Below, piece by piece: positions 1-5,150 of a stretch of 6,031 bases of DNA. Each line of letters starts with the position of its first letter. Within the stretch, counting starts at the first letter, position 1. A program made the position numbers and the translations under genes. The stretch spans positions 1 through 6,031 of the forward strand of contig JACQRN010000068.1 of the NCBI GenBank assembly GCA_016206515.1, in the 5' to 3' direction. This stretch comes from Planctomycetota bacterium (GTDB taxonomy: Bacteria; Planctomycetota; SBBH01; JACQRN01). The notes under the pieces were generated by a model, which worked only from the letters and a program-made list of their open reading frames with translations, was not told the origin of the DNA and did not search any database.

Positions 1-241
1 GGAACGCGAGCGCGTCGCGCCAGGGCGACACCTCGCGCGACAGGAACGGGATGTACTCGAGCCGCGTCCGCGCATCCGCAGCGGGGGGACGGAGCTCTCC
101 CTCCTTCCCATGGGGCCGCCCGGAGAGGATCGTTACGTTCCAGCGCCCCGTCCGGCCCGCGCCCTCCGAGGAGAGGAGCGTGTTTTCCTGGGCGCCCCCG
201 ACGATCCAGCGGGTGATGACATGCGCGAGCGTGCGGGGCAT
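1..241 (-). CDS. Glycosyltransferase, family 4-like, N-terminal part (runs off the left edge)
   Basis: About 80 residues are visible, beginning at ATG 241-239 and open to the window edge, so the C-terminal part is missing. The N-terminus reads HVITRWIVGGAQENTLL, the first beta-strand and glycine-rich turn seen at the start of GT4-type (GT-B fold) sugar transferases, where the motif usually reads H-hydrophobic-I-x-R-L-x-x-G-G-A-E/Q. It continues with a second strand (WNVTILSGRP) and ends with a segment YIPFLSREVSPWRDALAF that resembles the usual family stretch before the second Rossmann helix. The family moves a sugar from a nucleotide donor to an acceptor such as polysaccharide, lipid or protein; donor and acceptor cannot be told. 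It lies 47 bases after truA on the same strand. No clear ribosome binding site precedes the ATG; a GC-rich hairpin (253-281) sits there instead. The family call is fairly safe, the specific role unknown. Confidence 0.8.
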   Translation of the reverse strand, partial: MPRTLAHVITRWIVGGAQENTLLSSEGAGRTGRWNVTILSGRPHGKEGELRPPAADARTRLEYIPFLSREVSPWRDALAF

Positions 242-252
242 CCGTGAGGGGA

Positions 253-281
253 GGGGCCGCCACCCGCGTGCGCGCGGCCCC
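253..281. repeat. GC-rich inverted repeat in the truA-glycosyltransferase gap
   Basis: An 8-bp perfect stem (GGGGCCGC at 253-260 with GCGGCCCC at 274-281) closes a 13-base loop. It fills most of the 47-base gap between the truA stop and the glycosyltransferase ATG. No T-tract follows on either strand, so it is not a standard intrinsic terminator. It could be a processing or stability hairpin, or may lower translation of the downstream gene, since it ends only 11 bases before that ATG. Confidence 0.45.
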
Positions 282-288
282 GCCACGA

Positions 289-1110
289 TCAGGCCTCGTC
301 GCGATACGGCGAGTAGCCGACTTCCTGCAGACACAGGCCCTCCGCGGGAGCCGTCCAGCGGCAGGGTTCCCCGCCCTGCGGGGAGAGCGCGCCGCGCAGG
401 GCGTGTCGGTCGATCGCTCCGTCGCCCACCCGCGCCAGCGCCCCCGTCAACCGGCGGACCATTTTGTGGAGAAAGGAGACGCCCACGAACACGAGCGAGA
501 CCGTGTCGTCCGGCTGCTCCAGGACACGGATCTCCAGCAGACGGCGGATGGTCGTCCCCCGCTCCGGAGGCGTGTCGCAGAAACCGAGAAAGTCGTGCTC
601 GCCGACGAGACATCCGGCGACGTCCCGCATCGCGGCGACATCGAGACGGCCGGGTCTGCGCCAGACGAAGGGCGCATCGAGGGGGGAAACCGTCCGTCCG
701 GTCGCGATCCGGTACTCGTACCGCTTCCAGCGGGCGTCCACGCGCGCGCGGAATCCGCTTGGCGCCTCCCGAGCCTCCCGGACGGCGACCTCCGGCGGGA
801 GATGCGCATTGACCGCCTCCGCGAGGCGGTCCGCGGGCAGAGGCGTCGCCGCGTCGAACGAGATCACCTGCCCCCTGGCGTGCACGCCTGCATCGGTCCG
901 GCTCGCCGCCTCGACGGGGACTGCGGTCCCCACGACCCGCCCGATCGCCTCCTCGACCGCCTGCTGCACGGAGGGAGCGTTCTTCTGGCGCTGCCACCCG
1001 CCATACCGGGTCCCGACATAGGACACCGTAGCGCGAAAGCGGCGGGAAGGGATGATCGATGCCGGACGCCGGACCCCGGACGCCGAACGTGACGTCTTAC
1101 GCCCGGCCAT
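289..1110 (-). CDS. truA: tRNA pseudouridine(38-40) synthase TruA
   Basis: TruA converts uridines 38-40 in the anticodon stem-loop of many tRNAs to pseudouridine and acts in the cytoplasm without a cofactor. The 273-residue product has the family landmarks in order: N-terminal strand YVGTRYGGWQRQ (31-42), catalytic motif RTDAGVHA with the nucleophilic aspartate D73, WKRYEYRI (128-135), FLHKMVRRLTG (213-223) and the C-terminal APAEGLCLQEVGY (254-266). Length is close to the usual 245-275. ATG 1110 is the only reasonable start; it overlaps the end of ribE by 14 bases, suggesting cotranscription. About 22 residues precede the first conserved strand (RRFRATVSY). That extension is encoded largely by a four-unit 7-bp tandem repeat (1063-1090) and looks unconserved. 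The first motif has valine where most relatives carry aspartate (YDGT), a position that is not catalytic. The call is secure. Confidence 0.96.
   Translation of the reverse strand: MAGRKTSRSASGVRRPASIIPSRRFRATVSYVGTRYGGWQRQKNAPSVQQAVEEAIGRVVGTAVPVEAASRTDAGVHARGQVISFDAATPLPADRLAEAVNAHLPPEVAVREAREAPSGFRARVDARWKRYEYRIATGRTVSPLDAPFVWRRPGRLDVAAMRDVAGCLVGEHDFLGFCDTPPERGTTIRRLLEIRVLEQPDDTVSLVFVGVSFLHKMVRRLTGALARVGDGAIDRHALRGALSPQGGEPCRWTAPAEGLCLQEVGYSPYRDEA
1063..1090. repeat. Four-unit 7-bp tandem repeat inside the truA N-terminal extension
   Basis: Reading the plus strand, the consecutive heptamers are CGGACGC (1063-1069), CGGACCC (1070-1076), CGGACGC (1077-1083) and CGAACGT (1084-1090). On the minus strand they encode roughly residues 7-16 of TruA, before the conserved fold begins. 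Seven is not a multiple of three, so gain or loss of one unit would shift the truA frame. The arrangement resembles a second heptamer tract at 5895-5922. Confidence 0.7.
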
Positions 1111-1690
1111 ATGCCATCCAGTGGCGCACCCACTGGCCGAGCATGTCGCTTTCGAGGTTCACCCGCCGGCCCGGCGCATGACCGCCCAGGGTCGTCCGGC
1201 GGAGAGTCTCCGGAACGAGACAGACGTCGAACTCAAGTCCTTGCACCCGTGCGACCGTCAGGGAGACTCCGTCCACCGTGATCGACCCCTTCCCGATCCA
1301 CCCCGCCGGCGCATCCCCCTCCGCCCGGACGGTCAGGACGACATCCCCTCCCTCCCGCCGGACGCCCATGAGGATGCCCGTACGGTCGATATGCCCCTGG
1401 ACCAGGTGCCCGTCTACGCGATCGCCGAGCCTCATCGCCCGTTCCAGGTTCAGGCGCTCGCCCGGGCGCCTCTCGCCGAGGGTCGTGCGCCGCAGCGTCT
1501 CGGGGATCACGTCGAACGCCAGTCGCTCCGTCTCGCACGCCGCGACCGTAAGGCAGACGCCGTCCACGGCGACGCTGGCCCCGACCCGGACGTCCCCCCA
1601 GGGCTCCGGCGCCTCGACCGTCAGGCGAACCGTCTCTCGGCCCGACACCGCCGCGATGCGCCCCGTCCCCTCGACGATTCCGGTGAACAC
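1097..1690 (-). CDS. ribE: Riboflavin synthase, alpha subunit
   Basis: This enzyme carries out the last step of riboflavin synthesis, the dismutation of two 6,7-dimethyl-8-ribityllumazine molecules to riboflavin and a pyrimidinedione. The 197-residue product starts with the hallmark MFTGIVEGTG and shows the internal duplication of two lumazine-binding barrels. The pairs are VAVDGVCLTVA against ITVDGVSLTVA, and VIPETLRRTTLG against LVPETLRRTTLG. The LVQGHIDRTG motif opens the second half. Length is typical (about 195-220). The start is a GTG, fixed by the conserved MFTGIVE. No Shine-Dalgarno sequence lies upstream, but a TAGAAT box ends six bases before it, so the mRNA may be leaderless. No ribD, ribBA or ribH is in the window, so this gene stands apart from a full rib operon here; truA follows with a 14-base overlap. 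The symbol follows E. coli usage (ribC in some nomenclatures). The call is secure. Confidence 0.97.
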   Translation of the reverse strand: MFTGIVEGTGRIAAVSGRETVRLTVEAPEPWGDVRVGASVAVDGVCLTVAACETERLAFDVIPETLRRTTLGERRPGERLNLERAMRLGDRVDGHLVQGHIDRTGILMGVRREGGDVVLTVRAEGDAPAGWIGKGSITVDGVSLTVARVQGLEFDVCLVPETLRRTTLGGHAPGRRVNLESDMLGQWVRHWMAYGRA

Positions 1691-1696
1691 GAACGC

Positions 1697-1702
1697 ATTC
1701 TA
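1697..1702 (-). promoter_or_regulatory. Candidate -10 box for a leaderless ribE transcript
   Basis: The minus strand reads TAGAAT here, one mismatch from TATAAT, ending six bases before the ribE GTG. Transcription from it would begin at or within a base or two of the start codon. The best -35 at 16-18 bases spacing (CCGTCA) is poor, so the call rests on the -10 box, its spacing and the absence of a ribosome binding site. Confidence 0.4.
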
Positions 1703-1792
1703 CGTGGACGAATCCGCATGACGGGAGAATTGGCGGGCCGCGATGAACGCAATTTCACTCCGCATCGGGCTGGCTGAAGCGCGCAACACGCT

Positions 1793-1813
1793 CCGCGGCC
1801 AGGATGGCCGCGG
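1793..1813. repeat. Perfect hairpin, 9-bp stem and 3-base loop
   Basis: CCGCGGCCA (1793-1801) pairs with TGGCCGCGG (1805-1813) around the loop GGA. No T-tract follows on either strand. It is the closest of the intergenic palindromes to ribE. Confidence 0.55.
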
Positions 1814-1835
1814 TCGCGCAGCGTAGGCACCGGGT

Positions 1836-1873
1836 CCCCACGCGCCGGTCGATCGGGCCATGAGCGCGTGGGG
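1836..1873. repeat. Perfect inverted repeat, 10-bp arms
   Basis: CCCCACGCGC (1836-1845) is perfectly complementary to GCGCGTGGGG (1864-1873), separated by 18 bases that include the self-complementary CGATCG. A stem of this length and GC content would be very stable in RNA. No T-tract is present. Confidence 0.55.
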
Positions 1874-1898
1874 TGTGCCGAAGCGAGCATCGCGACGA

Positions 1899-1987
1899 GC
1901 GCTCCGCGCGAGGGTCGCCCACACCAAGATAGCGGAGCGCAAAGCGGTCCGCTGGAGTGGGCGACGGGCGGGCACGGATGCCCGCCC
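1899..1987. repeat. Interleaved inverted repeats (possible pseudoknot) abutting a third hairpin
   Basis: Stem A pairs GCGCTCCG (1899-1906) with CGGAGCGC (1933-1940). Stem B pairs GTCGCCCAC (1914-1922), which lies in the loop of A, with GTGGGCGAC (1957-1965), which lies outside it. All pairs are Watson-Crick. The connectors are 7, 10 and 16 bases, which would allow an H-type pseudoknot or two alternative folds. Directly next to B, GGGCGGGCA (1966-1974) pairs with TGCCCGCCC (1979-1987) around a four-base loop. Three perfect stems in 89 bases is the densest structure in the gap. Confidence 0.55.
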
Positions 1988-2050
1988 CGAATAACGCCCG
2001 AGGACCGCGAGGGCCAGGGACGGCCCATTCGAAGGAGGTCATGCCCTCAA

Positions 2051-2081
2051 GCATCCCGCGGACAGGACGTCCGCGGGATGC
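2051..2081. repeat. Perfect 13-bp hairpin just beyond the 3' end of rnpB
   Basis: GCATCCCGCGGAC (2051-2063) pairs with GTCCGCGGGATGC (2069-2081) around a five-base loop. It lies a few bases downstream of the rnpB T-tract (2091-2086 on the minus strand). On the minus strand the bases after the stem are TTGAGGG and on the plus strand GTTTAAAA, so neither side has a textbook T-tract. It could back up termination of rnpB, protect its 3' end, or be a dispersed palindrome. Confidence 0.5.
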
Positions 2082-2085
2082 GTTT

Positions 2086-2091
2086 AAAAAA
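2086..2091 (-). terminator. T-tract at the 3' end of rnpB, possible intrinsic terminator
   Basis: Six consecutive Ts on the minus strand follow the 3' strand of the P1 helix by one base. Two stems could act upstream of it: P1 itself, or a local 6-bp hairpin pairing GACAGG (2121-2116) with CCTGTC (2098-2093). The local stem is short with a 16-base loop, so termination efficiency is uncertain. The perfect 13-bp hairpin at 2051-2081 lies just beyond. Confidence 0.4.
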
Positions 2092-2514
2092 CGACAGGGC
2101 GCTATAAGCCGGGTCCTGTCCCGTCGATCGTCGCCGACCGTCGGGCGGCAGCCATTCCTCTAGGCCCACCCTCGCGGATGGGCTCGAACGGCCTACCCAG
2201 GGGGAATCCGGCCGGGTGCCGCGCCGGGTCCGTGGCCTTGCGGCCGCGTCCTCCCCCTCATTTGGCCTTCCTCCGGACGGGGTTTGCCGTGCCTCCGCGG
2301 TCACCCGCGGAGCGGTGCGCTCTTACCGCACCTTTTCACCCTTACCCCTCGACGAGGGCCTCGCGGCCCTCGCTCGGGGCGGTATGTTTTCTGTGGCACT
2401 GTCCCTCCCCCGCTTGCGCGAGGGGGTGGGCGTTACCCACCGTCCCGGTCCCGTGAAGCCCGGACTTTCCTCCTGCGCGTCGAGCGCGCCGGCGGCTGCC
2501 TCGCGCCCCGCCGT
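2091..2514 (-). ncRNA. rnpB: RNase P RNA, bacterial class A
   Basis: This is the catalytic RNA of RNase P, which with the RnpA protein removes 5' leaders from precursor tRNAs. On the minus strand the universal core is plain: GGAGGAAAGTCCGGGCTTC (2473-2455) with P4 closed by GGACCCGGCTTAT near 2118-2105, ACAGAAAACATACCGCC (2394-2378), the GGTAAG and GGTGCGGTAAGAGCGCACC stretch (2346-2313), GGAAGGCCAAATGAGGG, and GGGTAGGCCGTTCGAGC towards the 3' end. P2 pairs GGCAGCC (2500-2494) with GGCTGCC (2153-2147). P1 pairs GGCGGGGCGC (2512-2503) with GCGCCCTGTC (2102-2093), including two G-U pairs, and extends by a C-G and an A-U pair, which sets the ends. The length of about 424 is within the class A range. 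A weak -10-like TACGCT lies at 2528-2523, a sensible distance from the 5' end. It sits 60 bases after rnhA on the same strand. The identification is firm; the ends are good to a few bases. Confidence 0.97.
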
Positions 2515-2522
2515 CCGCGCGC

Positions 2523-2528
2523 AGCGTA
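2523..2528 (-). promoter_or_regulatory. Weak candidate -10 box for rnpB
   Basis: The minus strand reads TACGCT, ending about eight bases before the inferred 5' end of RNase P RNA. Sequences 16-17 bases upstream (TGCTGG or GTGCTG) are poor -35 matches. An abundant stable RNA is expected to have its own promoter, and this is the only reasonable candidate in the 60-base gap, but readthrough from rnhA remains possible. Confidence 0.3.
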
Positions 2529-2555
2529 CCATGCCTCCAAGCGCCCAGCACGCCC

Positions 2556-2576
2556 GGGCGGACATCAAGTCCGCCC
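2556..2576. repeat. Perfect 8-bp palindrome overlapping the rnhA stop codon
   Basis: GGGCGGAC (2556-2563) pairs with GTCCGCCC (2569-2576) around a five-base loop. Its first base on the minus strand is the G of the rnhA TAG stop (2578-2576). No T-tract follows, so it is not a standard terminator. Its arm resembles that of the palindrome at 1966-1987 (GGGCGGGCA), which suggests a dispersed palindromic element, but two imperfectly matching copies are weak proof. Confidence 0.5.
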
Positions 2577-3007
2577 TACCTCGGACCTTCGTCCAGCGCC
2601 CGGTTCGCGGCGGCGTCCGCGCCGCGGTTCTGCTCCCGGGGGATATGGCGGATGGAGAAGGACTCGAGCCGTGCGACGAGCGACTTGACCTGTGCGTGAA
2701 GCGGCTTCAGGTTCGGATGTTTGACCTTGTAGATCCCGTTGACCTGACGCACCAGGAGCTCGCTGTCTGCGAACGCGTCGATCCGCCCGGCGCCGCGCTC
2801 CAGCGCGCGCTCCAGCGCGTGGATCAGCCCCTTGTATTCGGCGACGTTGTTGGAGGCGACGCCGAGCGTCCGGCCCCCGCTCTCCGGCTCCGTGCCGTCC
2901 CCCCAATCGATGACCCACCCCGCCGCAGCCGGGCCCGGATTGTTCCGGCTGGCGCCATCCGCCCAGAGCCGCACGACACGCCCCCGCTCCCCCGCGGAAG
3001 GGTTCAC
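2576..3007 (-). CDS. rnhA: Ribonuclease HI-family protein
   Basis: RNase H cleaves the RNA strand of RNA-DNA hybrids, removing R-loops and primers in the cytoplasm. From GTG 3007-3005 the product is 143 residues and a single RNase H domain. The four metal-binding acidic residues are all visible: D17 in the DGASRNNPGP motif, E57 in NNVAEYKG, D81 in AFADSELLVRQ and D131 in EQNRGADAAAN. The N-N-x-A-E-Y form and the ending IPREQNRGAD are typical of the compact type that lacks the basic protrusion of the E. coli enzyme, as found in many Gram-positives and archaea. The GTG overlaps the upstream TGA (GTGA), with an AAAGG ribosome binding sequence eight bases before it. A much longer same-frame reading exists upstream but lies across the preceding genes and carries no domain. 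It is the last gene of the cluster before rnpB. The function is secure; the symbol is used for the family. Confidence 0.93.
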   Translation of the reverse strand: MNPSAGERGRVVRLWADGASRNNPGPAAAGWVIDWGDGTEPESGGRTLGVASNNVAEYKGLIHALERALERGAGRIDAFADSELLVRQVNGIYKVKHPNLKPLHAQVKSLVARLESFSIRHIPREQNRGADAAANRALDEGPR

Positions 3008-3333
3008 AGGAACAGCCTTTCGTACAGCGCGTCGATCCTCGCCCCCTCGGCGCGCGGAAGCGCGGCCCGTACGCGGTCCCACGCCTGCGGGGAGACGAAC
3101 AGTTCCGAGGGCGTCCCCACCCCCGACAGGCGTGCGGAGCGCTCCATCCATCCCGCGTCCTCGCCCGACAGGTCGTGCGCGCGGCAGAGTTCCCCGAACA
3201 GTTGTGCCTGATCCGAGCCGCCGCCCGACGCGAGGCCGAGAGGAAGCCGTCCGCGCAACTTCCATACAGCGAGACCCGCCGCGGCCGAAACGACAGCGAG
3301 CCCGACGGTCCACGCGAGCGCCTCCGGGTTCAC
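3004..3333 (-). CDS. Small single-pass membrane protein of unknown function
   Basis: From GTG 3333-3331 the product is 109 residues. Residues about 5-24 (ALAWTVGLAVVSAAAGLAVW) form one hydrophobic segment followed at once by KLRGR, which predicts a signal anchor with the C-terminal part in the cytoplasm. A glycine/serine linker (about 36-40) leads to a helical soluble region of about 65 residues with the pattern LFxxLCRAHDLS-WMERSARLSGVGTPSELFVSPQAWDRV. From memory this resembles the region found ahead of PilZ domains in some deltaproteobacterial proteins, but no PilZ motif is present, so I do not assign a function. A longer reading to ATG 3456 would run through the end of the HEAT gene and is unlikely. 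The GTG overlaps the HEAT protein's TGA, with a GGGGGAG ribosome binding sequence just before it. Its own TGA overlaps the rnhA start. It is a real gene by coupling and composition. Confidence 0.75.
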   Translation of the reverse strand: MNPEALAWTVGLAVVSAAAGLAVWKLRGRLPLGLASGGGSDQAQLFGELCRAHDLSGEDAGWMERSARLSGVGTPSELFVSPQAWDRVRAALPRAEGARIDALYERLFL

Positions 3334-5150
3334 GCGCTCCCCCCCGGCGCGCGCGCCAGGAGCGACCGGGCCCTCTGCCCGAGCGGCCCCGGCACCTGGG
3401 ACAGCCGCTGCACGTCCACCTGGAGCTCCGCGGCGCCGCGCCGGCCCAGAAGCCACAGCGCGCTGGAGGCCATCCTTCCGCCGGCCGCGAGCATCTCACG
3501 CAGCCTCAAGCCCCTGTCGTCCGCCGACAGGCCGTCCCAGAGCGCCTCGATCGCGTTCGCGCGGCACCGGGCGTCGACGCTCCCGAGGAACGGACGCAGA
3601 AGGTTGGCCAGTCGTGCATCCCTCAACCGGCCGATTCCTTCGATCGCGTTCGCCCGTACCCGGTCGTCGGGATCCGCCAGGGCGCGTGCGAGGGCGCGCA
3701 CCGCGTCGAGCGTGCGGGTTTCGGCCAGCGCGGCTGCCGCACCCGAGCGGACGTGGGCATCGCGGTCGAGCAGCATCGCGATCAGCTCCTCCTGGAGCGC
3801 CTGCTGCTGCCCGAGGGAGACGGCCGCGCGGACGGCGATCAGGCGCCGCTCGCGATCCGGCGCTTCCAGTTCCTCCCGCAGGCGGCCGGGGATCCCGGGG
3901 TCGATCTTCCGCAGCGCGGCCGAGACGCGCCCCAGGGCGGCCGGGTCGAGACGCCGGAACGTCCGCAGGTACGATTCGAACCCCGCCGGAGCGGCGCGCC
4001 GCCGCGCCTCGGTGCGGATCCCCTCGTCGGGCGCGTTCACGAGCCGCGCGAGGAGCCTCCCCCAGAACGGCGCATCGCGTCCCTCGCTGACGGCGAGAAG
4101 CGCGGCTTGAACTTCTGGGGTGGGATCGTCCGCAACGACCTCGGCCACGCGCTGCAACTCCTCCTCCGAGCGCTCCGCCGCCCGGCGAAGGAGGAACGCG
4201 CGCACCTCCCCCCCGCCCTCCTCGATCAACCGGCCCATCCACCGCCTCCGCTCCTCGATGGTTCCGACCGCCAGCGCAAGCCACCGGGCCGTCAGAAGGC
4301 GCAGGGAGACCGGCATGTCGCGGACCGGGATCCCGGACCAGGGAAAGGTTCCGCAGTCCGTCAGCAGACGCTCGACCATCCGCCCGGGCATCTCCTGCAG
4401 GAGGATCGCGAGGTGTTCCAGGAATGGCGGGTCACGGCGCGCCCCCAGGATATCCATCGCCTCCTGCCGAAGACGCTGTCGTTCGCTGCGGAGCATGCGG
4501 GCGAGGAGGGACGCCTCCTCGCGCGCGTTGCCATGCTCCAGCAGGTCGCGGATCGCCGGTCGGCGCGGGTCGGAGGGGCGATCGAGAATGCGAAGAAACT
4601 GGAACTCGAAGGATGGATCGAAGCGGAGCATCGAGCCCAGCAGGGAGGCATCCGCGTTCACGGAGGGATCCGTCAGGATCGCGGCGAACGCCTCCCGTAC
4701 GTAGAGCCGACGGCCGTCGCCGGGCTCCAGGCGTTCCGCGCACGCCCCGAGCGCCCGCGAGGCGATCTGGCGGATCCCGGCGTCCGGATCGCGCATGGCC
4801 TCACCGATCACCTCCGCCCGGGCGGGATCGGGATGGAGGAAGAGCAGTTCCACGACCGTCCTGCGAAGGCGCGTCTCCCCCTCCTTCAGGATACGGGCCC
4901 AGATCGGCGCCAGGCGCTCCCCCTCGGCGGCGATCTGCTTGCGGACCCGGTCCGGCAGGCGGTGCGCATCGCGCAGGATCGCCTCGTAGCCGGCCGGCTC
5001 GTGCCTGGCGAGAAGCGCGCTGACCGCCCCCTCCTGGACCGCGCCGTCCGCCTGCCCCAGCGCGATCCGCAGGAGGTCCGCGGCGGCCGGCCGCGAGCTC
5101 GATCCGAGCAGGCGGAACGTCTTCTCCAGCCCCGCTCGGCGCTCCGTCAC
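3330..5150 (-). CDS. HEAT-repeat protein, probable scaffold
   Basis: The 606-residue product is almost entirely helical, with repeated helix pairs typical of HEAT/PBS-lyase-like repeats. The clearest are in the C-terminal half, for example DRDAHVRSGAAAALAETR, DPDDRVRANAIEGIGRL and SVDARCRANAIEAL, each with the D-x-x-V-R-x-x-A-(I/A)-x-x-(I/L) signature. More diverged units appear in the N-terminal half (DPDAGIRQIASRALGA). No signal peptide, membrane segment or catalytic motif is evident. HEAT arrays bind protein partners, so the likely role is as an adaptor or scaffold; the partner might be the small membrane protein encoded next. The start is GTG 5150-5148, overlapping the livF TGA in GTGA with a GGGGGGA stretch just before it; the stop overlaps the next GTG in the same way. 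A long open frame on the opposite strand is a composition shadow. The fold assignment is good, the function unknown. Confidence 0.88.
   Translation of the reverse strand: MTERRAGLEKTFRLLGSSSRPAAADLLRIALGQADGAVQEGAVSALLARHEPAGYEAILRDAHRLPDRVRKQIAAEGERLAPIWARILKEGETRLRRTVVELLFLHPDPARAEVIGEAMRDPDAGIRQIASRALGACAERLEPGDGRRLYVREAFAAILTDPSVNADASLLGSMLRFDPSFEFQFLRILDRPSDPRRPAIRDLLEHGNAREEASLLARMLRSERQRLRQEAMDILGARRDPPFLEHLAILLQEMPGRMVERLLTDCGTFPWSGIPVRDMPVSLRLLTARWLALAVGTIEERRRWMGRLIEEGGGEVRAFLLRRAAERSEEELQRVAEVVADDPTPEVQAALLAVSEGRDAPFWGRLLARLVNAPDEGIRTEARRRAAPAGFESYLRTFRRLDPAALGRVSAALRKIDPGIPGRLREELEAPDRERRLIAVRAAVSLGQQQALQEELIAMLLDRDAHVRSGAAAALAETRTLDAVRALARALADPDDRVRANAIEGIGRLRDARLANLLRPFLGSVDARCRANAIEALWDGLSADDRGLRLREMLAAGGRMASSALWLLGRRGAAELQVDVQRLSQVPGPLGQRARSLLARAPGGSA

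Larger units (their letters stand above)
1691..2085. other. Gene-free, palindrome-rich stretch between rnpB and ribE
   Basis: I see no convincing gene here. Open frames of about 80-135 codons exist on both strands, but they are arginine-, proline- and alanine-rich, overlap one another in several frames and show no recognisable motif. What stands out is secondary-structure potential: perfect inverted repeats at 1793-1813, 1836-1873, 1899-1940, 1914-1965, 1966-1987 and 2051-2081. I find no FMN riboswitch core, although this lies upstream of a riboflavin gene. The stretch could hold a small structured RNA, a dispersed non-coding repeat, or the decayed remains of an older sequence. Confidence 0.6.

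Noticed and set aside
253..281. Intrinsic terminator after truA
   Set aside because: The stem is good but no T-tract follows on the minus strand, and the next gene starts 11 bases later, so readthrough is more likely.
244..1092. Plus-strand open frame opposite truA
   Set aside because: truA is complete with all family motifs on the minus strand; the plus frame has no recognisable motif.
1621..2054. Overlapping minus-strand open frames of 91-135 codons upstream of ribE, considered as a decayed ribD or other rib gene
   Set aside because: No deaminase zinc motif (HAE, PCxxxxxxPPC) or reductase motif is present in any frame, and the frames run across several perfect palindromes.
1691..2085. FMN riboswitch ahead of ribE
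   Set aside because: Neither the AGGGGGCGGGGTGAAATTCCC-like nor the GATGAGAGAAGG-like conserved segments of the RFN element can be found on the minus strand; the palindromes here do not form its multi-branched layout.
3004..3456. A 150-residue version of the small membrane protein starting at ATG 3456
   Set aside because: It would overlap the HEAT gene by over 120 bases and its extra N-terminus is low-complexity A, R and G; the GTG at 3333 matches the GTGA pattern of its neighbours.
2576..3499. A 307-residue RNase H with a long N-terminal extension
   Set aside because: The extra residues run antiparallel to no domain and overlap two other genes on the same strand in other frames; GTG 3007 with its ribosome binding sequence and GTGA overlap explains the start.
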